Shown here one piece after another: positions 28,077 through 39,809 of a stretch of 48,428 nucleotides of DNA. The position numbers and the translations under genes were made by a program. The stretch is from Emiliania huxleyi CCMP1516 (taxonomy: Eukaryota; Haptophyta; Isochrysidales; Noelaerhabdaceae), in assembly GCF_000372725.1 (NCBI RefSeq), contig NW_005201286.1:292105-340532 (forward strand), read 5' to 3'. Below the pieces are notes generated by a model. The model did not search any database. It was given only the letters and a program-made list of their open reading frames with translations, and was not told the DNA's origin. Numbering within the stretch: position 1 is the stretch's first letter; each line of letters opens with the position of its first letter.

Positions 28077-29420
28077 TTAAAGCAGCATGATGTCCTTCAC
28101 GTACTTGTTCTTGAGCTCAGCTTGGTCGAGCTTGAAGACGCGTCCAAAGCCGCGGTTGCCCCTGTTTTCGACCACGTTGGACTCGCCACCATAGTTGCTG
28201 CCACCGAGGACGATGTCAAGGTAGCCGCTTCCGTAGACGTCGCCCAAGGCGACCGCGCCGTCGGTACGAGGCCCGACCACTTGGTAGTAGTCAAAGAAGT
28301 CGTCGCCGTCGTGGGCGTCTGGCTTGTTCCAGAGCACCCAGTTGTCGTACGTGCCGCAAAAGACGACATCCGGGGCGCCGTCGCCGTCCATGTCGCCGAT
28401 CGCGAGGTCGGACCTGGTATCACAGACAGGAAGGTAGGTGGGTTATGGGTGAGCACATCAGTACGGGAAGGTTGTCGGTTGGTTTGCTGGGGTGGGGGGG
28501 GGGGGGGCGCACGAGCCAGAAGACGACCCAACTTTCGGGAGCTCGACAGAGGTGGTGAAATTGCCATCGCCCGGGTTGAGGAAGAGGATGTTGTTCTGCA
28601 GGTAGCACGCGAGCACGAGATCGAGGTGTCCGTCGCCGTTCATGTCGTGGAGGCCAATGGCGTTGACGTACTTCTCTGTGAGCGTGACCACGTCGAAGGT
28701 GCCGTCGCCGTTGTTCTTGAGCAGCTTCGCGCCCCCATACAGCTGGAATCCGAGGACGATGTCGTTCATGCCGTCGCCGGTCACGTCGCCAATAACGGCC
28801 GAGGTGCCATCCAACTCGCCGCCCGGCAGCACCACCGGCGCCTCAAAGACGGTGCCTCCCTTGCCGTACATGATGGACGACTCTTGTTTGGCGCCGTTGC
28901 TGCAGCCGTTGCCGTTGGCAAAGACGAGGTCGTCAAAGCCGTCCCCGTCCACGTCGCCGACGGCGACGCCGCACGTCGACAGCTTATCGGTGCCGTTCAG
29001 ATCAATCGGGTCGTCAAAGCCGCCGTCCCCGTTCCCGAGGAGGAGCTGGTTGGGTGCGTTGTCCCAGCCGGTGTAGCGGTTGCCGAGGAGCAGGTCTGGC
29101 GTCCCGTCGCCGTTGAAGTCGCCGCGCGCGACCGAGGTGGTCTCGAGCGCAGTGCCGGGCATTTCCTCTCCTGCAAAGCCGCCATTGCCGTCGTTGAGAA
29201 GCAGCACGTTGCTGGAGGAGCCGCCGGTGCCGAAGAAGAGATCGACGACCGGTGGTGGCAGCGGCGACGGAGACGGAGACGGAGAAGGGGAGGGCGACGG
29301 AGAGGGTGAACCCTCAGGGACTGAGGAGAACGCCGAAACGGAGGCCACAAGAAAAGGCACGAAGACGGAAAGCGAGCGCAGAGAGCGCATCACCATGGGT
29401 GGGAGTGATGGACCAACCAA
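28077..29420 (-). CDS. Secreted FG-GAP / VCBS-repeat protein
   Basis: Two exons, 29420-28528 and 28413-28077, across a 114-bp GT-AG intron, 409 aa. A signal peptide (MRSLRSLSVFVPFLVASVSA from 29390) is followed by a (Ser-Pro)n linker. The rest is about seven FG-GAP/VCBS repeats of the form GDFNGDGTPDLLLGN, GDVDGDGFDDLVFAN, GDVTGDGMNDIVLG, DMNGDGHLDLVLA, GDMDGDGAPDVVFC. Each carries the DxDGDG calcium-binding loop of integrin-type beta-propellers. Splicing with donor GG|GTCG and acceptor CAG|GTCC restores the 18-residue spacing between repeats at the junction. Likely extracellular adhesion or lectin-like role; no enzyme domain. Confidence 0.8.
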
Positions 29421-29548
29421 AAGGCAGCGGGGTACCGAGGCGGTGGCGCCAGCGGGATTTTTCTTTTTTCTAAGAGAGAGAAAAGTCTTATCCTAACGGT
29501 GTGGGGGCGCGGAGGGCTTGTTGGCGAGCCAAAATGGTGTTTTCCGAG

Positions 29549-29672
29549 GCGCTGCGCTAGGCTCAGAGCGAGTTCGCGCTGCGCTAGGCTCAGACGGCGA
29601 GTTCGCGCTGCGCTAGGCCCAGACGGCGAGTTCGCGCTGCGCTAGGCTCACAGATGCGAGTGCGCTGCGATA
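29549..29672. repeat. Minisatellite, 29-bp unit, about 4 copies
   Basis: Four units of gcgctgcgctaggctcagac plus ggcgagttc, with small changes in the first and last, then a partial fifth (gcgctgcgatag). No spacer pattern, so not a CRISPR. It lies between the FG-GAP gene start and the Helitron transposase end. Confidence 0.8.
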
Positions 29673-29744
29673 GAAGAAAAAAACAGCTTCGAAACGACAA
29701 CCGAAGGGAGGACTGTGTAGTGTAATCATGTGTCAAGAATCACG

Positions 29745-29745
<1 letters not shown>

Positions 29746-29810
<65 letters not shown>
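29746..29810. repeat. (GCT)n trinucleotide repeat, about 22 copies
   Basis: An uninterrupted GCT/CTG run of 65 bp, located 44 bp downstream of the RepHel stop codon (minus strand), where it is CAG in the sense direction. Not translated in the transposase frame. Confidence 0.9.
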
Positions 29811-29854
29811 GCGGCGAGCGCCGTCGCCGAGGCGGGCCTCGGCGGAGAGCGCGA

Positions 29855-32800
29855 TTATGCGGCCTTTCCCGCGACCCGCACAAAGAAGAGGCGCCCTCCG
29901 TCAGCCTCGACCTGCCACCGGCTCGCGTCGACCGACCCGGCCGCGTGCCACACCTCCACAGCCCAGTGCGCCAGCCCGCAGAAGTTGCCCGTCGCCTCCT
30001 CGATGCCCCACCCCGTGGGCCACGCGGCCAAGGCGGTGCCGAGAGGCGGCGGCGGCGCCGCGGTCGCCTCGAGACGCGCCGCGACGGCGTCAAAGGCGAT
30101 CCGCCTCGCGCCCGTCGCGGCCGCCTCGGCCAGCAGCGCCTCCCCGGCCAGCCGCGGGAGGTCGCCCTCCGTCTCGAACCAGCACGACGAGCGGCCGTCG
30201 GCGCACGCCTCGTCCCACGCCTTGAGCTGGCGGACAAAGGCCGCCAAGCTCTTGAGGTGTGCATACTTGCGCTCGGTGTGCGCGCTCGCCATCTTCAGCC
30301 GCGCGTCCTCCCACCGCCGGCTCGCCATGCCGGGCGCGCTGTTGACGTACCTGCGACGGAAGGGGGGGGGGGGGGGAGCTCAAGCGACACGCGTCGCGAG
30401 CCAGGAACACAGAGCCCCGCACGTGATCCGGTCGGCGTCGATCGCCTCGCCCAGCGCCCAGTCCGAGTCCTTCTCGACGCGCGAGAAGAGCGTGTAAATG
30501 AGGCCGAGGAACAGCTTCTCCATCGAGATGTGGTTGGCGACGTGCGCGATCATGAACTCGACGTCCTTGCTGTCGCCGAAGCTCCCCCCCTGGGTCTTGT
30601 GCGCGACCGTCGCGTACCCCGCGCGCAGAGGCACGCCCGTGCGCGTCGCGTGCCTAGATCGTCACTGCACCAAAGTCAGGGCGCGAGCACTCACGGTGAC
30701 GAGCAAAGTCGGGCATCGAATTCACGGGGCTGCGAGTTTTGCCGATGCGGCCAAATGCAGTGTGCGCTCTCGAGTGCTAGTCGGAATGCACGGATCTGTA
30801 TTCTTTATCTAAGGCTGCGTTCCCGGCGCGCTGGCCCGTCGCGCCCGACTCGTCCTTGCTGAAGCTGCGGTTGACTGGAACGGGGACCCACTTCTCGCGG
30901 CCAGCGCCGCGAAAGAAAGCGGGGCCGTCGTAGGCCGGAAAGCTGACGACGGCGGCGACCGGAAAGTGCTGCGGAGGCTGCTCGCCGGGCTTGAAGAGGA
31001 AGGCGACGATCGTCCCCCGCGCGCCGTTGTTGAGCTTGAAGAAGACGCACTGGTTCTTGGTCAACACGGTGGGCGAGCCCACCGCGCCCAGGAAGGTGCG
31101 AGGGATCTGGCCAACCTCCTTATCGGGGCCTTTGGGGGGCTGGCCCTGCGTCTCGGAGGGCACCACACACACGGGGTGTTCCGTCGCCTTGCGATGCTCC
31201 TGCAGCCGCTGCGCGTTCATCTCGTTGGTTGGCGCCCACGTCTCGTAGACGTCGAGGACGCGCTTGCCCGCGGCGGCCTGCCGCTCGGCTGCCGGCAGCC
31301 GGTGCCAGAGGCGCGACATGCACTGCTGCCAGTGCTCCTGCGTCGCCTATGGTATTCGAAGAGGGCCGGTCGGTCCTGAGGGCACGCGCCGTGCTCTGTG
31401 TGACGCCAGCGCTCGCGCGTCGCCTCGCCGCGGCGGATGGCGAGGAGGCGCGCGAGCAGCGCCGCCTGGTCCGGCCCCTGGCGCATGGTCTCGTCGAGCA
31501 CGATCACGTCAAAGCCCTGGCGGCGCAGCTGCCAGCCGCGCTGCGCGATCGGGCCGCGCGACGAGCCCGGCTCGAGGTGCGCGCCGCCACCCTCGGAGGC
31601 GGGCAGCTGCCCGTGGTCGCCGCACAAGTTGGCGGCGGGGACGCCGCCAAACGAAGTCAGCTGGCGGGCGGACGGCGGCAGAGACGAGAGGCACGCCTGG
31701 CCCAGCCGCGCGTCGATCCACGCGATGTCCTCGGACGAGATCATACCGTCCTCGTCCAAGTTGAAGACGCGAGCCGCGCGCCTGCCGCGCTCGCCGGTCA
31801 GCCGCCGCAGCCGGTCCATCGGCTGCGCCCCGAGGGGCGCGTCGTGGACTGTGAAGGTGGCGCGGTGCTTGCGCGGCACCTCGCCGGCCGGCGTGATCGA
31901 GTGCCACGTCCGCCCCCCCGGGTTAAGCACCGCCGCCGACCCTGTGGGGGCGGCGTTGATCACCGCCAGGTTGTCGTTGAAGAGCCGGCGCGCAAAGAGG
32001 GTTACTCCCTACCAGAGAGGTGCGCCGTCCCAGGTCGGCCGAGGTGCGGCCGAGGCGCGGCCGAGGCGCGGCCGAGGCGCGGCCGAGAAGCGGACCTTCA
32101 CGACGAAGGACTTGCCGACGCCGGCCGTCCCAAAGATCTTGAGCCGGCTCTGAATCGGATACTCGTCCTCGTTCTCCGCAAGGCCGCCCTTCGCCTCGGC
32201 CGCACGCTCTCGCTCCCAGGCGTCAAGAAGCGCCTCAAAGTTGATGCTGAGGGCGAGACGCTGCAGCGCGTTGGCGCGGAAGAAGGAGGGCAGACGAGGC
32301 AGCGTCGCGCCCTCGCCCTGGCGGATGAACTCGCCCGCTTTCTCGCGCCCGGCAAGCGAATCAAGAGCCTGCCCGATCCCCGCCACCGCCTCCCAGTCGA
32401 GCACCGGTCCGCCGTCCGCGTTGAGGCACTGGATGCCGTAGTCGTGCCACGAGGTAGCCCACTCGGGAAGCCTGCAGTCCTCCGCATCGATGGTGCCGAG
32501 GTCGCCGTCGTCGGCTGCCGCCTCGAGCCCAGCCTCACCGAGCGCTCGCGCCTGCGCGTCCACCTCCTCCGCAAACCCCTGCCTCCACTCGCCCCTGTCG
32601 TCGCCGTCCGAGTCAGACTCGTTCCAAGCGGCCCCTGCACCGCCGGCGGCGAGGCCGTCGCCAGGCGAGGCGCCGTCGTGACCGCCGCCCGGGCGCGCCC
32701 GCCCGCGGGCAGCCTTCGCCGCCTCGGCCGCCGCCTTGCGCTCTGCACGTCGCCGCGCCCCCTCCACCTCCTCACGCACCATTCGGATGCGGCCGGCGCG

Positions 32801-35800
32801 GGTGGGGTCGGGCGGAAGCCCCTCCGACTCGAACACGGGCCCCGTGAGGACAACGTCGTCCGGCAGGAGGAAGGCCTGCCCCGTCTGCAGGCCCTCGGGC
32901 GGCGCCGCGCCGGCCGCCAGCGGAACCGCCTGCACCGGCCGCCTGCACCGGCCATCCGAGGCGCGCGGGTCGGCCACTTGCTGTACAGCCTCGCCTGGCG
33001 GCGCGTTGGAGGGAGCGCGCAGGCCAGCGTAGGGCTGCGTCGGCGGCAGGCGGCCATACCCCTCCGTGGAGGCGGAGGCCACCGGCGCCTCGTCGCCGCC
33101 CTCGCCGCCGCCCTCGCCGGGCTCGCGAGACCGCAGAGCTGGCGGCGCCGAGGGATCGCCAGCGGCGCCACCGGAGGCCGCCGGCATCGAGGCCGGCGGC
33201 GTCGACGACGGCGCCGGCCCTGAACGTCCCAGAAGCACCTCGTCGGAGTCGCCGCTGCGGCAGAAGCAGCCGTAGAGTCCCGGCGCAATCTCGATCTCGC
33301 GGATGTCCTGCATGACGAGATCGTCGAAGCGGCCGAGCACCAGCCTCGCCTCCATGGGCCACTCCGACGAGCCCCATCTGCGCACAAAGACGCGCAGGGT
33401 GTCCGACGCGAGCTGTCGGGTCTCGCGCCGCTCCTCCTCCGGCTCGCCCGGAGCCTCGAGCGCGACAGCGGCGGCCAGCAGCGTCTCGGCCTTCGCCGCG
33501 CTGAAGCGCTGTCCATTCACTCCATGGAGTGGGAGCAGCGAGATGCCAAAGAGCATCAGGCCGAGGTCGTAGTAGATCGCGACGCCCTCATCTGCGTCGT
33601 CGCAGAGGACTACACGCGGCCAGCGGGGGACCAGCTCGGCCTGCTGGCCCGCCGCTGGGTAGCGGAAGATGAGGTACCCGTCTCTCCTGGCCCGCAGCGC
33701 CGCCACCACGCGGTCCGTCGCCCGCTGGCGCGCGTGCCGCTCCGCGGCGCTGTCGGGGGCGCGACACCGGACCGTGCCGATGTAGCGGCCTCCGCCCGGC
33801 GGTGGCGACGGCAAGCGGGTGGCCGCGGCGAGGTCCGGCGCCGCCGGCGCCTCGAGATCCATCGGCTGGTTGCCGACCTTGGCACGAGGCGCATCGTCGG
33901 TGCCGCGGTCGGCGTCGCCGCCTCCGGTGGCAGCAGCGCTGGAGCCGGCGCCGGCGCCGGTGGCAGCTCCGGCGGTGCCGCGGCCGGGCGGAGGCGGCAG
34001 CGCGTCGACGGCGACGCCAAAGAACTCTCCAAAGGCCTCGCGGAACGAGCTGCAGCCGGACTTGAGGTCGTCAGCCACGAGCCAGTGCCCCGGCGCGTGA
34101 ATCCGTAGCTGGTCCCGGCAGTACTCCTCCTCAAGCGGCCAGCTCGGAAAGCAGAGGTGGCCGGTGAAGACGGGAAAGTGCGAGTGGCCGCAGCCGCACT
34201 TGTCGCCGCAGCGCGAGACCCAGTCGAAGAGCGAGATGTGCGGCGCCTCGGCGCGACGCTCGGGGGAGAGAAAGCGCTGCAGCGGCGTCTTCTTGGCGAG
34301 CGGCGCCTCCTCGTCCGTCGCGTCTCTGTCGAGCATGCGCCACCCGCTGAGGCCGCAGAAGTTGTGGCGGCGCGTGCAGCGGACGAGGGGGATGCCGAGG
34401 AGGATGACGTCGCAGCAGTGCACCGGCCAGTCGACCATCCCGACAGCGCGGCGGAGCAGCGAGCGCGCCAGCGCGCGCACGCTCGAGTTTGCGTCGGCGG
34501 CCTTTGCGAGGTCGGCGTAGACCTTGATCAGATCGTCGGTCGAAGCGGCGCCCTTGCAGCAGTACTCGTTGAGATAGCGGTCGAGCGCCTCGCACTTCTC
34601 CTCGAGGACGAGCTGCGTGTCCGAATTGCCGCCCCAATCTTCGAGCACGCACCGGATGTGCTGGATGAGGAAAGGGTTCGCGCGAGGCCCCGCCACGCGC
34701 GGGTGCTCGGCCGAGCCCTCGAGCCGCGGCTCCGCGTGCAGCTGCTTGCCGGCGCCGCACTTGGCAACCTCGTCAAAGTCGCCGAAATGGAAGCGGCAGG
34801 AGCGCTTGCGGTAGCGCTGCCCCGCGACGCCCGTGCCGCCGTCGCCGTCGTCACGCTTGCGCTTTCCCGCGCCGCGCAGCCGCACCAGCGGGCCGAGGCA
34901 CGTCGGCGTGCAGCGATGATGCGCCACGGTGCGAACGAGCTTGAAGTAGCGGCGCTCGCGCCCGCGCAGCCCGCCGCGCGCCACCTCGCCGAGCACGGTC
35001 GTCTTGAGCGCCAGCTTGGCTGCCGCCGGGTCGTCGTCGCCCGCCTGGAGCAGCGGGGGCGCCAGCGAAACGTAGCCGGGGCTGGGGGGCGAGGGGGTGG
35101 CAGCCGCCGCCGGTGCCGCATTGGGAGCCGAAGGAGTGCCGAGCGGGGCGGCGTCGCCCTCGTCGAGCGGGGGCGCGGGCGGAGGCCTCCCGTGTCGACC
35201 GCCGGCGCCACCGCCCGAGCCGGCGCCGGCGGCGCGGCGTGGCGGGGCGACCGCTGCGGAGCCAGCAGCGGCAGGAGCGAGGCGGTGGCCGGCGGCGCGG
35301 CGTGGCGGGGCGACCGCTGCGGAGCCAGCAGCGGCAGGAGCGAGGCGGTGGCCGGCGGCGCGGCGTGGCGGGGCGACCGCTGCGGAGCCAGCAGCGGCAG
35401 GAGCGAGGCGGTGGGAAAGTGTCGCAGCAGCGCGTGGCACTGTAGCCGATCCCAGCCAGCCCCACGTCGCCAGCCCGGCGTCCGGCAGGCTGGGGATGCC
35501 GCTTACGGGCGTGGTCACTATGCCGAGGAGTCCGGGGCGCTGCTGCCCGAGTTTCTGTGCCATCCCCCCCCCGAGAATGAACTGGCCATCGTCGAGCGAG
35601 GCGTTGCTCCGGTTGGCGCCCCACACGAAAACGTTGTCGGCTGAGGCCTCGCTGGCGTCGAGCCAAGCCGTGAAGCGCACCCGCCGCGGGCCGAAGAGAC
35701 TGCGAAGAGCACGAGCCCGCTCCCCGATGAACGCGACGAGCAGCTCGAGCGCGCCGGCGCCGTGCGCCCCCCACTGCCTCCTGGCGTGATTGCTACCGAG

Positions 35801-38800
35801 CGCCGTGCGCTCAACCGACCCGGGGAAGGTCACAACGGCAGCGGGGCGCGCCTCCATGTGCGATTGGAGCGCCGCGAAGCGGCCGCGGTTGAAGTCGATA
35901 AACGGCTGCACCAGGGCCGGGGGGTCGGCCGCCTGCGGCGGCGCACCCGTCGGCGCGGCGGCGCACACTCCAGGGCCTGCAGCAGCGGCGGGCGCGGCTG
36001 GCGACGGAGGGGAGGCGGCAGCGGCGGCGGCGGCGGAGGGGCGTGGCGGCGGCGCTGCTCGCATCAGACGCGCGATCAGAGGATCGCTCCGCGCGAGTCC
36101 CATGATCGGCGGCGGCGGAGACGACGGCGAGCCCGGAGGCGACGGAGGCAGGGACGGAGGCAGCGCGCCCGCGAGCGAAGACGCCCCCGCGAGCGAGCCC
36201 GAAGGCGGGCCGGCCTGAAGCAGCCTGGCCGAGCGACGGACGCCGGCCGAGGCACCGGCGGCCGAGGCGCCGGCGGCCGAGGCGCCGCCCCGCCCGCGCT
36301 TCTGGCCGCCCCGGCCGCCCCGCCCCGTCGGGGCCGAGCGAGCGCGCCGCCGCGCTGCGGGGGCACCCGGAGCCGGGGCATCCGGGGCATCCGGATGCGG
36401 CGCGCCCCCCGCCCCGTCCGCGGCTCCGGGGCCCGACATCCACCCCCAGAGCGCTTCCGCGGCGCGCGAGGCCGCGGCCTGGCTCTCCGGGGTCTTGTCG
36501 AAGAGCTCGTTGACGCTGCAGCCGGTCGAGGCGAGGAGCTTCTCACGCTGCGCGTGGTGCGAGAAGGACATCGCAAGCCCGTGCGCGTGCGCAGCGCCGC
36601 GGCCCTTTGCAAACTCGAGGCGCCACCACGCGTCGTCGTACTCGAGGACCTCGCGGAGCACAGTGCTCCAGAAGTTGACCGTGCGCGCGTCGAAGTACGC
36701 GACGACGACGTGCGAACACTCGAGCAGCAGGTTGCGTGCCCTGTCGGGCGACAGCAGCTCGGCCGCCCCCTCCGCGCCGCGTGTGGCCCAGACGTACTCC
36801 TCGAGGAGGGCGCGCATCTGCGGCCAGTGGAACTCCGCCATCGAGTTGGTCTGAAAGTAAGTCGGCACGTCGCCGTGCGCCGCCCGACGGAACTGCTGCA
36901 GCGCGCGGAGCTTGGTGTGTTCTCCGCGCCAGTACATTGGCGAATTTTTGAGGTTCGCGCCGATCGAGAGGATCTTGCGGGGGACAGACTCGTCCCCCGC
37001 CTCGAGGGCCTGCACAAGCTCGGGCACCGTACGGTGTGCCTCCGCCAGCTGCTGGGAGACGCAGTAGCCGGCCTGCTGCGACGCCTTGAGCCGCATCAGA
37101 AGATTAGTGAGGTGGATCTTGAGCACGGCGCCAAGCCGCCCATCCGCCGCAAAGACGAGATGCGAGACGGCGACGGAGAAGTCGACCTTCCGCAGCCGCG
37201 GCACCGTCGGGTCGCCGGAGCCCGCGACAAACACCGTCGGGTAGCACATCCCGAAGAAGCCCTCCGTCGCGAGCTCGCGCACCGGCGCCCCCGAGCTGCG
37301 AACCCAGTCAGCGCTGCCGACGCCGGCGCCGGCAAAGAGGGCGTCTGCCTTGGCGCTGTCACCGTCGAGCAAGTCGAGGACGAGGCGGCGCACCTGCGGG
37401 CCGGAAGCGAGTGGCGTCGGCGCAAGCAAGGAGTGGGCTAGGGCACGCGAGGCTCCGCGGCGGCACCTCGGCATCGGCGTCCTTGGAGTCGATCGGGGAG
37501 ACCAGCCCCGAGTGGCTCACCGAGCCGTCCCCGTCGACCTCGGGCGGGAGCTCATTCTGCGCCGGGGCGGGACCGCCCTCCTCCTCCTCCTCCTCGGCCG
37601 CGCCGGCGGCGCGCGCCGGCTTCTCGTGCACGGGCAGCCCAGGCAGCTCGGCGCGCTCCTCTGGCACGGCCTGCTGCCTTTGCTGCGACATCACGACGTC
37701 GGAGTAGTACCGGTTGGGGATGTGAAGGAACCAGCGGCCGCTGAGCCGCTCGCCGGAGGGGAGGTCGGGGCCGGAGTACCGCTCCCAGTCGGCGGATGCG
37801 GAGTAGAGAGCTCGCACATCATACACGTCTACGAAGTAGCTGTCGACGGTCGGCCGGTGCGGCGAGCCGCCCGGCGGGTCGCCGCGCACGAGGCCGGTCA
37901 GCGCGCCCTGCACCGATCGCCTATCCGCCGCGAAAGCGCGCCCACCGTCGTGGCGCGCGCCCGCCTTGCGCAGGATGATGAGGCCCAGCTCGCTCGCGTG
38001 CCGAGGCAGCTCGCGCGCCACCTTGAACATGTCGTTTGGTAACGTCGTGCAGCTGCCGGCGGACGAAAGCATGCCGCCCGACATCCTCCTGATGCGCATC
38101 ACGGGGATGATCCGCGCGATCAGCATGCTCTCGACCTGCGACAGGCACTTGAGCCATGACGGGGCGACGCGGAGGTGCATGTCGTTGTGCCGCATAGCGT
38201 CTGCGGGCGGCCCGAGGTCGTCCGGCAGGACGGTGCGCACACCCGAGAAGAGCTGGCAGCGGCCGCGCGACTCGCGGCGCCGGTGCTTCCGGCAGTCGGT
38301 GCACACGTAGAGCAGGCGACGGAGGTGGCGCCAAGCCAGCTCATCAGGCGACGCGCGCCACACGCTGAGCGAAACGGGCGGCGTGCCTTCCGGCCGGAGC
38401 GGCGGCTCCACGGCCGGAGTGCACATTAACATCGGACGGCACGTGTCGCAGACGTGGCAGCGCCTGCGGCACTGGGCGGCGCAAGAGTGAGGGGGACGGG
38501 TGCACTCGCCGCACCGCCGCCGCACCGCTCAACGCGCACCGGACGCGGTGCAGCTGCTCGCCGGCCTCAAAGGCGACGCCCGCCTCGCGCACGCGCGGGT
38601 TGGAGTGGGCGGAGGCGTCGCCGAGCACGCGGTCGATGGCCTCGTCGCACACTTCAAAGCCGCCGCTGACGAGGGGTGGAGGGAAGGGGACGGAGGAAAT
38701 GGTCGGATGCGATGGTGGCGGCTGAGAGCGAGGGCTAGTGGCGGTGGCTATGGTGGCCTCTCCGCCCGGGGAGAAGAGCGCATCATGCAGGGCGTGGTGT

Positions 38801-39680
38801 GCTAGACGTGAGCGGCACATATGTGTGTGCCCGTCGCCGTCAGCGGCTCCGTCGGGGACGGCAGCCCGGCGGATGCCGTCGCCGCCGGCCGGCGTCGACG
38901 ACCCGAAGACAGTGCGCAGCTCGCGGTCGCGGAGCGACAGCTGGCAGCCTGCCCACTGCGCTCCGAGTCGTTGCCGCAGCACGCGGAGGTTGCCGACGTA
39001 CGAGAGCAGAGTGGCGTCGGTGTGCGTCACCTTGTAGCGCGAGACGGCGACTACGCAACCGAGGGAAAGGGGGGGGGGGGGGTGAGCAAGCACCGCCGGC
39101 GTGCAGCGAAACGGGGCGAGCGTGCGCGACCCTGACGCTCGGCGCGAGGCGGCGTCTCCTCTCCGCCCTCCATCAGGTAGAGCGCGGCGGCCCACGAGCG
39201 GAGAGAGGCCTCATCGAGCCGGTCGGAAGCGACCGAGCTCGTCACCACCCCGGTCGCCTGCGCGTGCTCGTACGCGTCTCGTGCGACCTGCCTCGCGGCC
39301 AGTCCAAAGAAGTCCCTCGTCGTCGCGCCGGCGGCCGCCGCCGCCGGCAGTGGAGGCGGGTCGACGTGCGGCTGCGGCTGCGGCGGCGGCGGCGGCGGCG
39401 GCGGCGGCAACCCCGCAGCGGAAGCGGCCGGCCCGGTCGGCGGTGGCGGAGGGAAAACGGTAGCGACTCCGCCCGGCGGCAGCGGCACCACCGCATCCGC
39501 GCCACCACCGTCGGCGAATTGCTGACGGCAGCGCTCCAAGACGCGAGAGCCACCGGGCCGGCCTCCAACGCCGAGCGGGCGCGGAGGAGTGTTGCCGACG
39601 TCCGAGAGCGCAGTGCGTTGTCGCGGCGAGCCTCCGCCGCCACCTCCGCCGCAGGCGTGCGGCCCGCTCGACTGTGACAT
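29855..39680 (-). CDS. Helitron RepHel transposase (HUH Rep + Pif1-type helicase)
   Basis: Minus-strand gene from MSQSSGPHACGG (39680) to the TAA at 29855, over 3,000 aa. Order: Pro/Gly-rich N-terminus (39680-39131); Cys cluster (CGECTRPPHSC, CRRRCHVCDTC) near 38500; a DUF6570-like block (LSQVESMLIARIIPVMRIRR) near 38130; Helitron_like_N with PTYFQTNSMAEFHWPQ and the HUH motif (RGAAHAHGLAM, HAH at 36581-36589); a long Pro/Ala linker; Walker A GTAGVGKS at 32108-32131; motif II-like NLDEDGMIS; motif III LCGDHGQLPA; MRQGPDQ; and motif VI-like ATVAHKTQGG to YTLFSRVEKD. Exons 37393-32096, 32008-31424, 31346-30832, 30653-30423 and 30350-29855 keep frame throughout. A frame change near 38500 is unresolved. 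The catalytic Tyr was not located. Confidence 0.8.
32036..32088 (-). repeat. Short minisatellite inside a RepHel intron
   Basis: About four copies of an 11-bp unit, gcggccgaggc, within the 87-bp GT-AG intron 32009-32095. The repeat sits between the Walker A exon and the next helicase exon, outside coding sequence. Confidence 0.7.
35226..35414 (-). repeat. Three exact-phase 63-bp tandem repeats within the RepHel linker
   Basis: Units 35226-35288, 35289-35351 and 35352-35414 are essentially identical and encode three copies of a 21-aa Ala/Pro/Arg-rich segment starting HRLAPAAAGSAAVAPPRR. The unit is a multiple of three, so frame is kept. Confidence 0.9.
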
Positions 39681-39809
39681 GAAGCAAATCTTGCCCAGAC
39701 ACAATGACTGCCTCGCCTGCTGCTTTCGCCGAGTCACGCCGGGAGTTTGAGAATTCTTTTTGCCACTGAAACCTTTTTTGGCCGTGATACTGGTGGTTAA
39801 GCGACCAGC

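Larger units (their letters stand above)
29855..39680 (-). mobile_element. Helitron (autonomous-type), coding region
   Basis: The interval is the span of the RepHel gene; element ends were not found. A rolling-circle transposon is shown by a Helitron_like_N domain with an HUH motif joined to a Pif1-type helicase in one gene. The 3' terminus should lie between 29420 and 29855, and the 5' terminus beyond 39680. I could not point to a clear TC start or CTRR end with hairpin, so the boundaries are open. Confidence 0.8.

Noticed and set aside
29549..29672. CRISPR array
   Set aside because: Direct tandem repeats with no spacers, in a eukaryotic context.
29744..30862. Plus-strand ORF opening with a poly-Leu run
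   Set aside because: Caused by the (CTG)n repeat; the rest is antisense to the RepHel last exons.
31229..33223. 664-aa plus-strand ORF, and a similar one at 35762-37441, opposite the Helitron gene
   Set aside because: Arg/Ala-rich shadow ORFs of a GC-rich coding strand; the minus strand shows clear helicase and Rep motifs.
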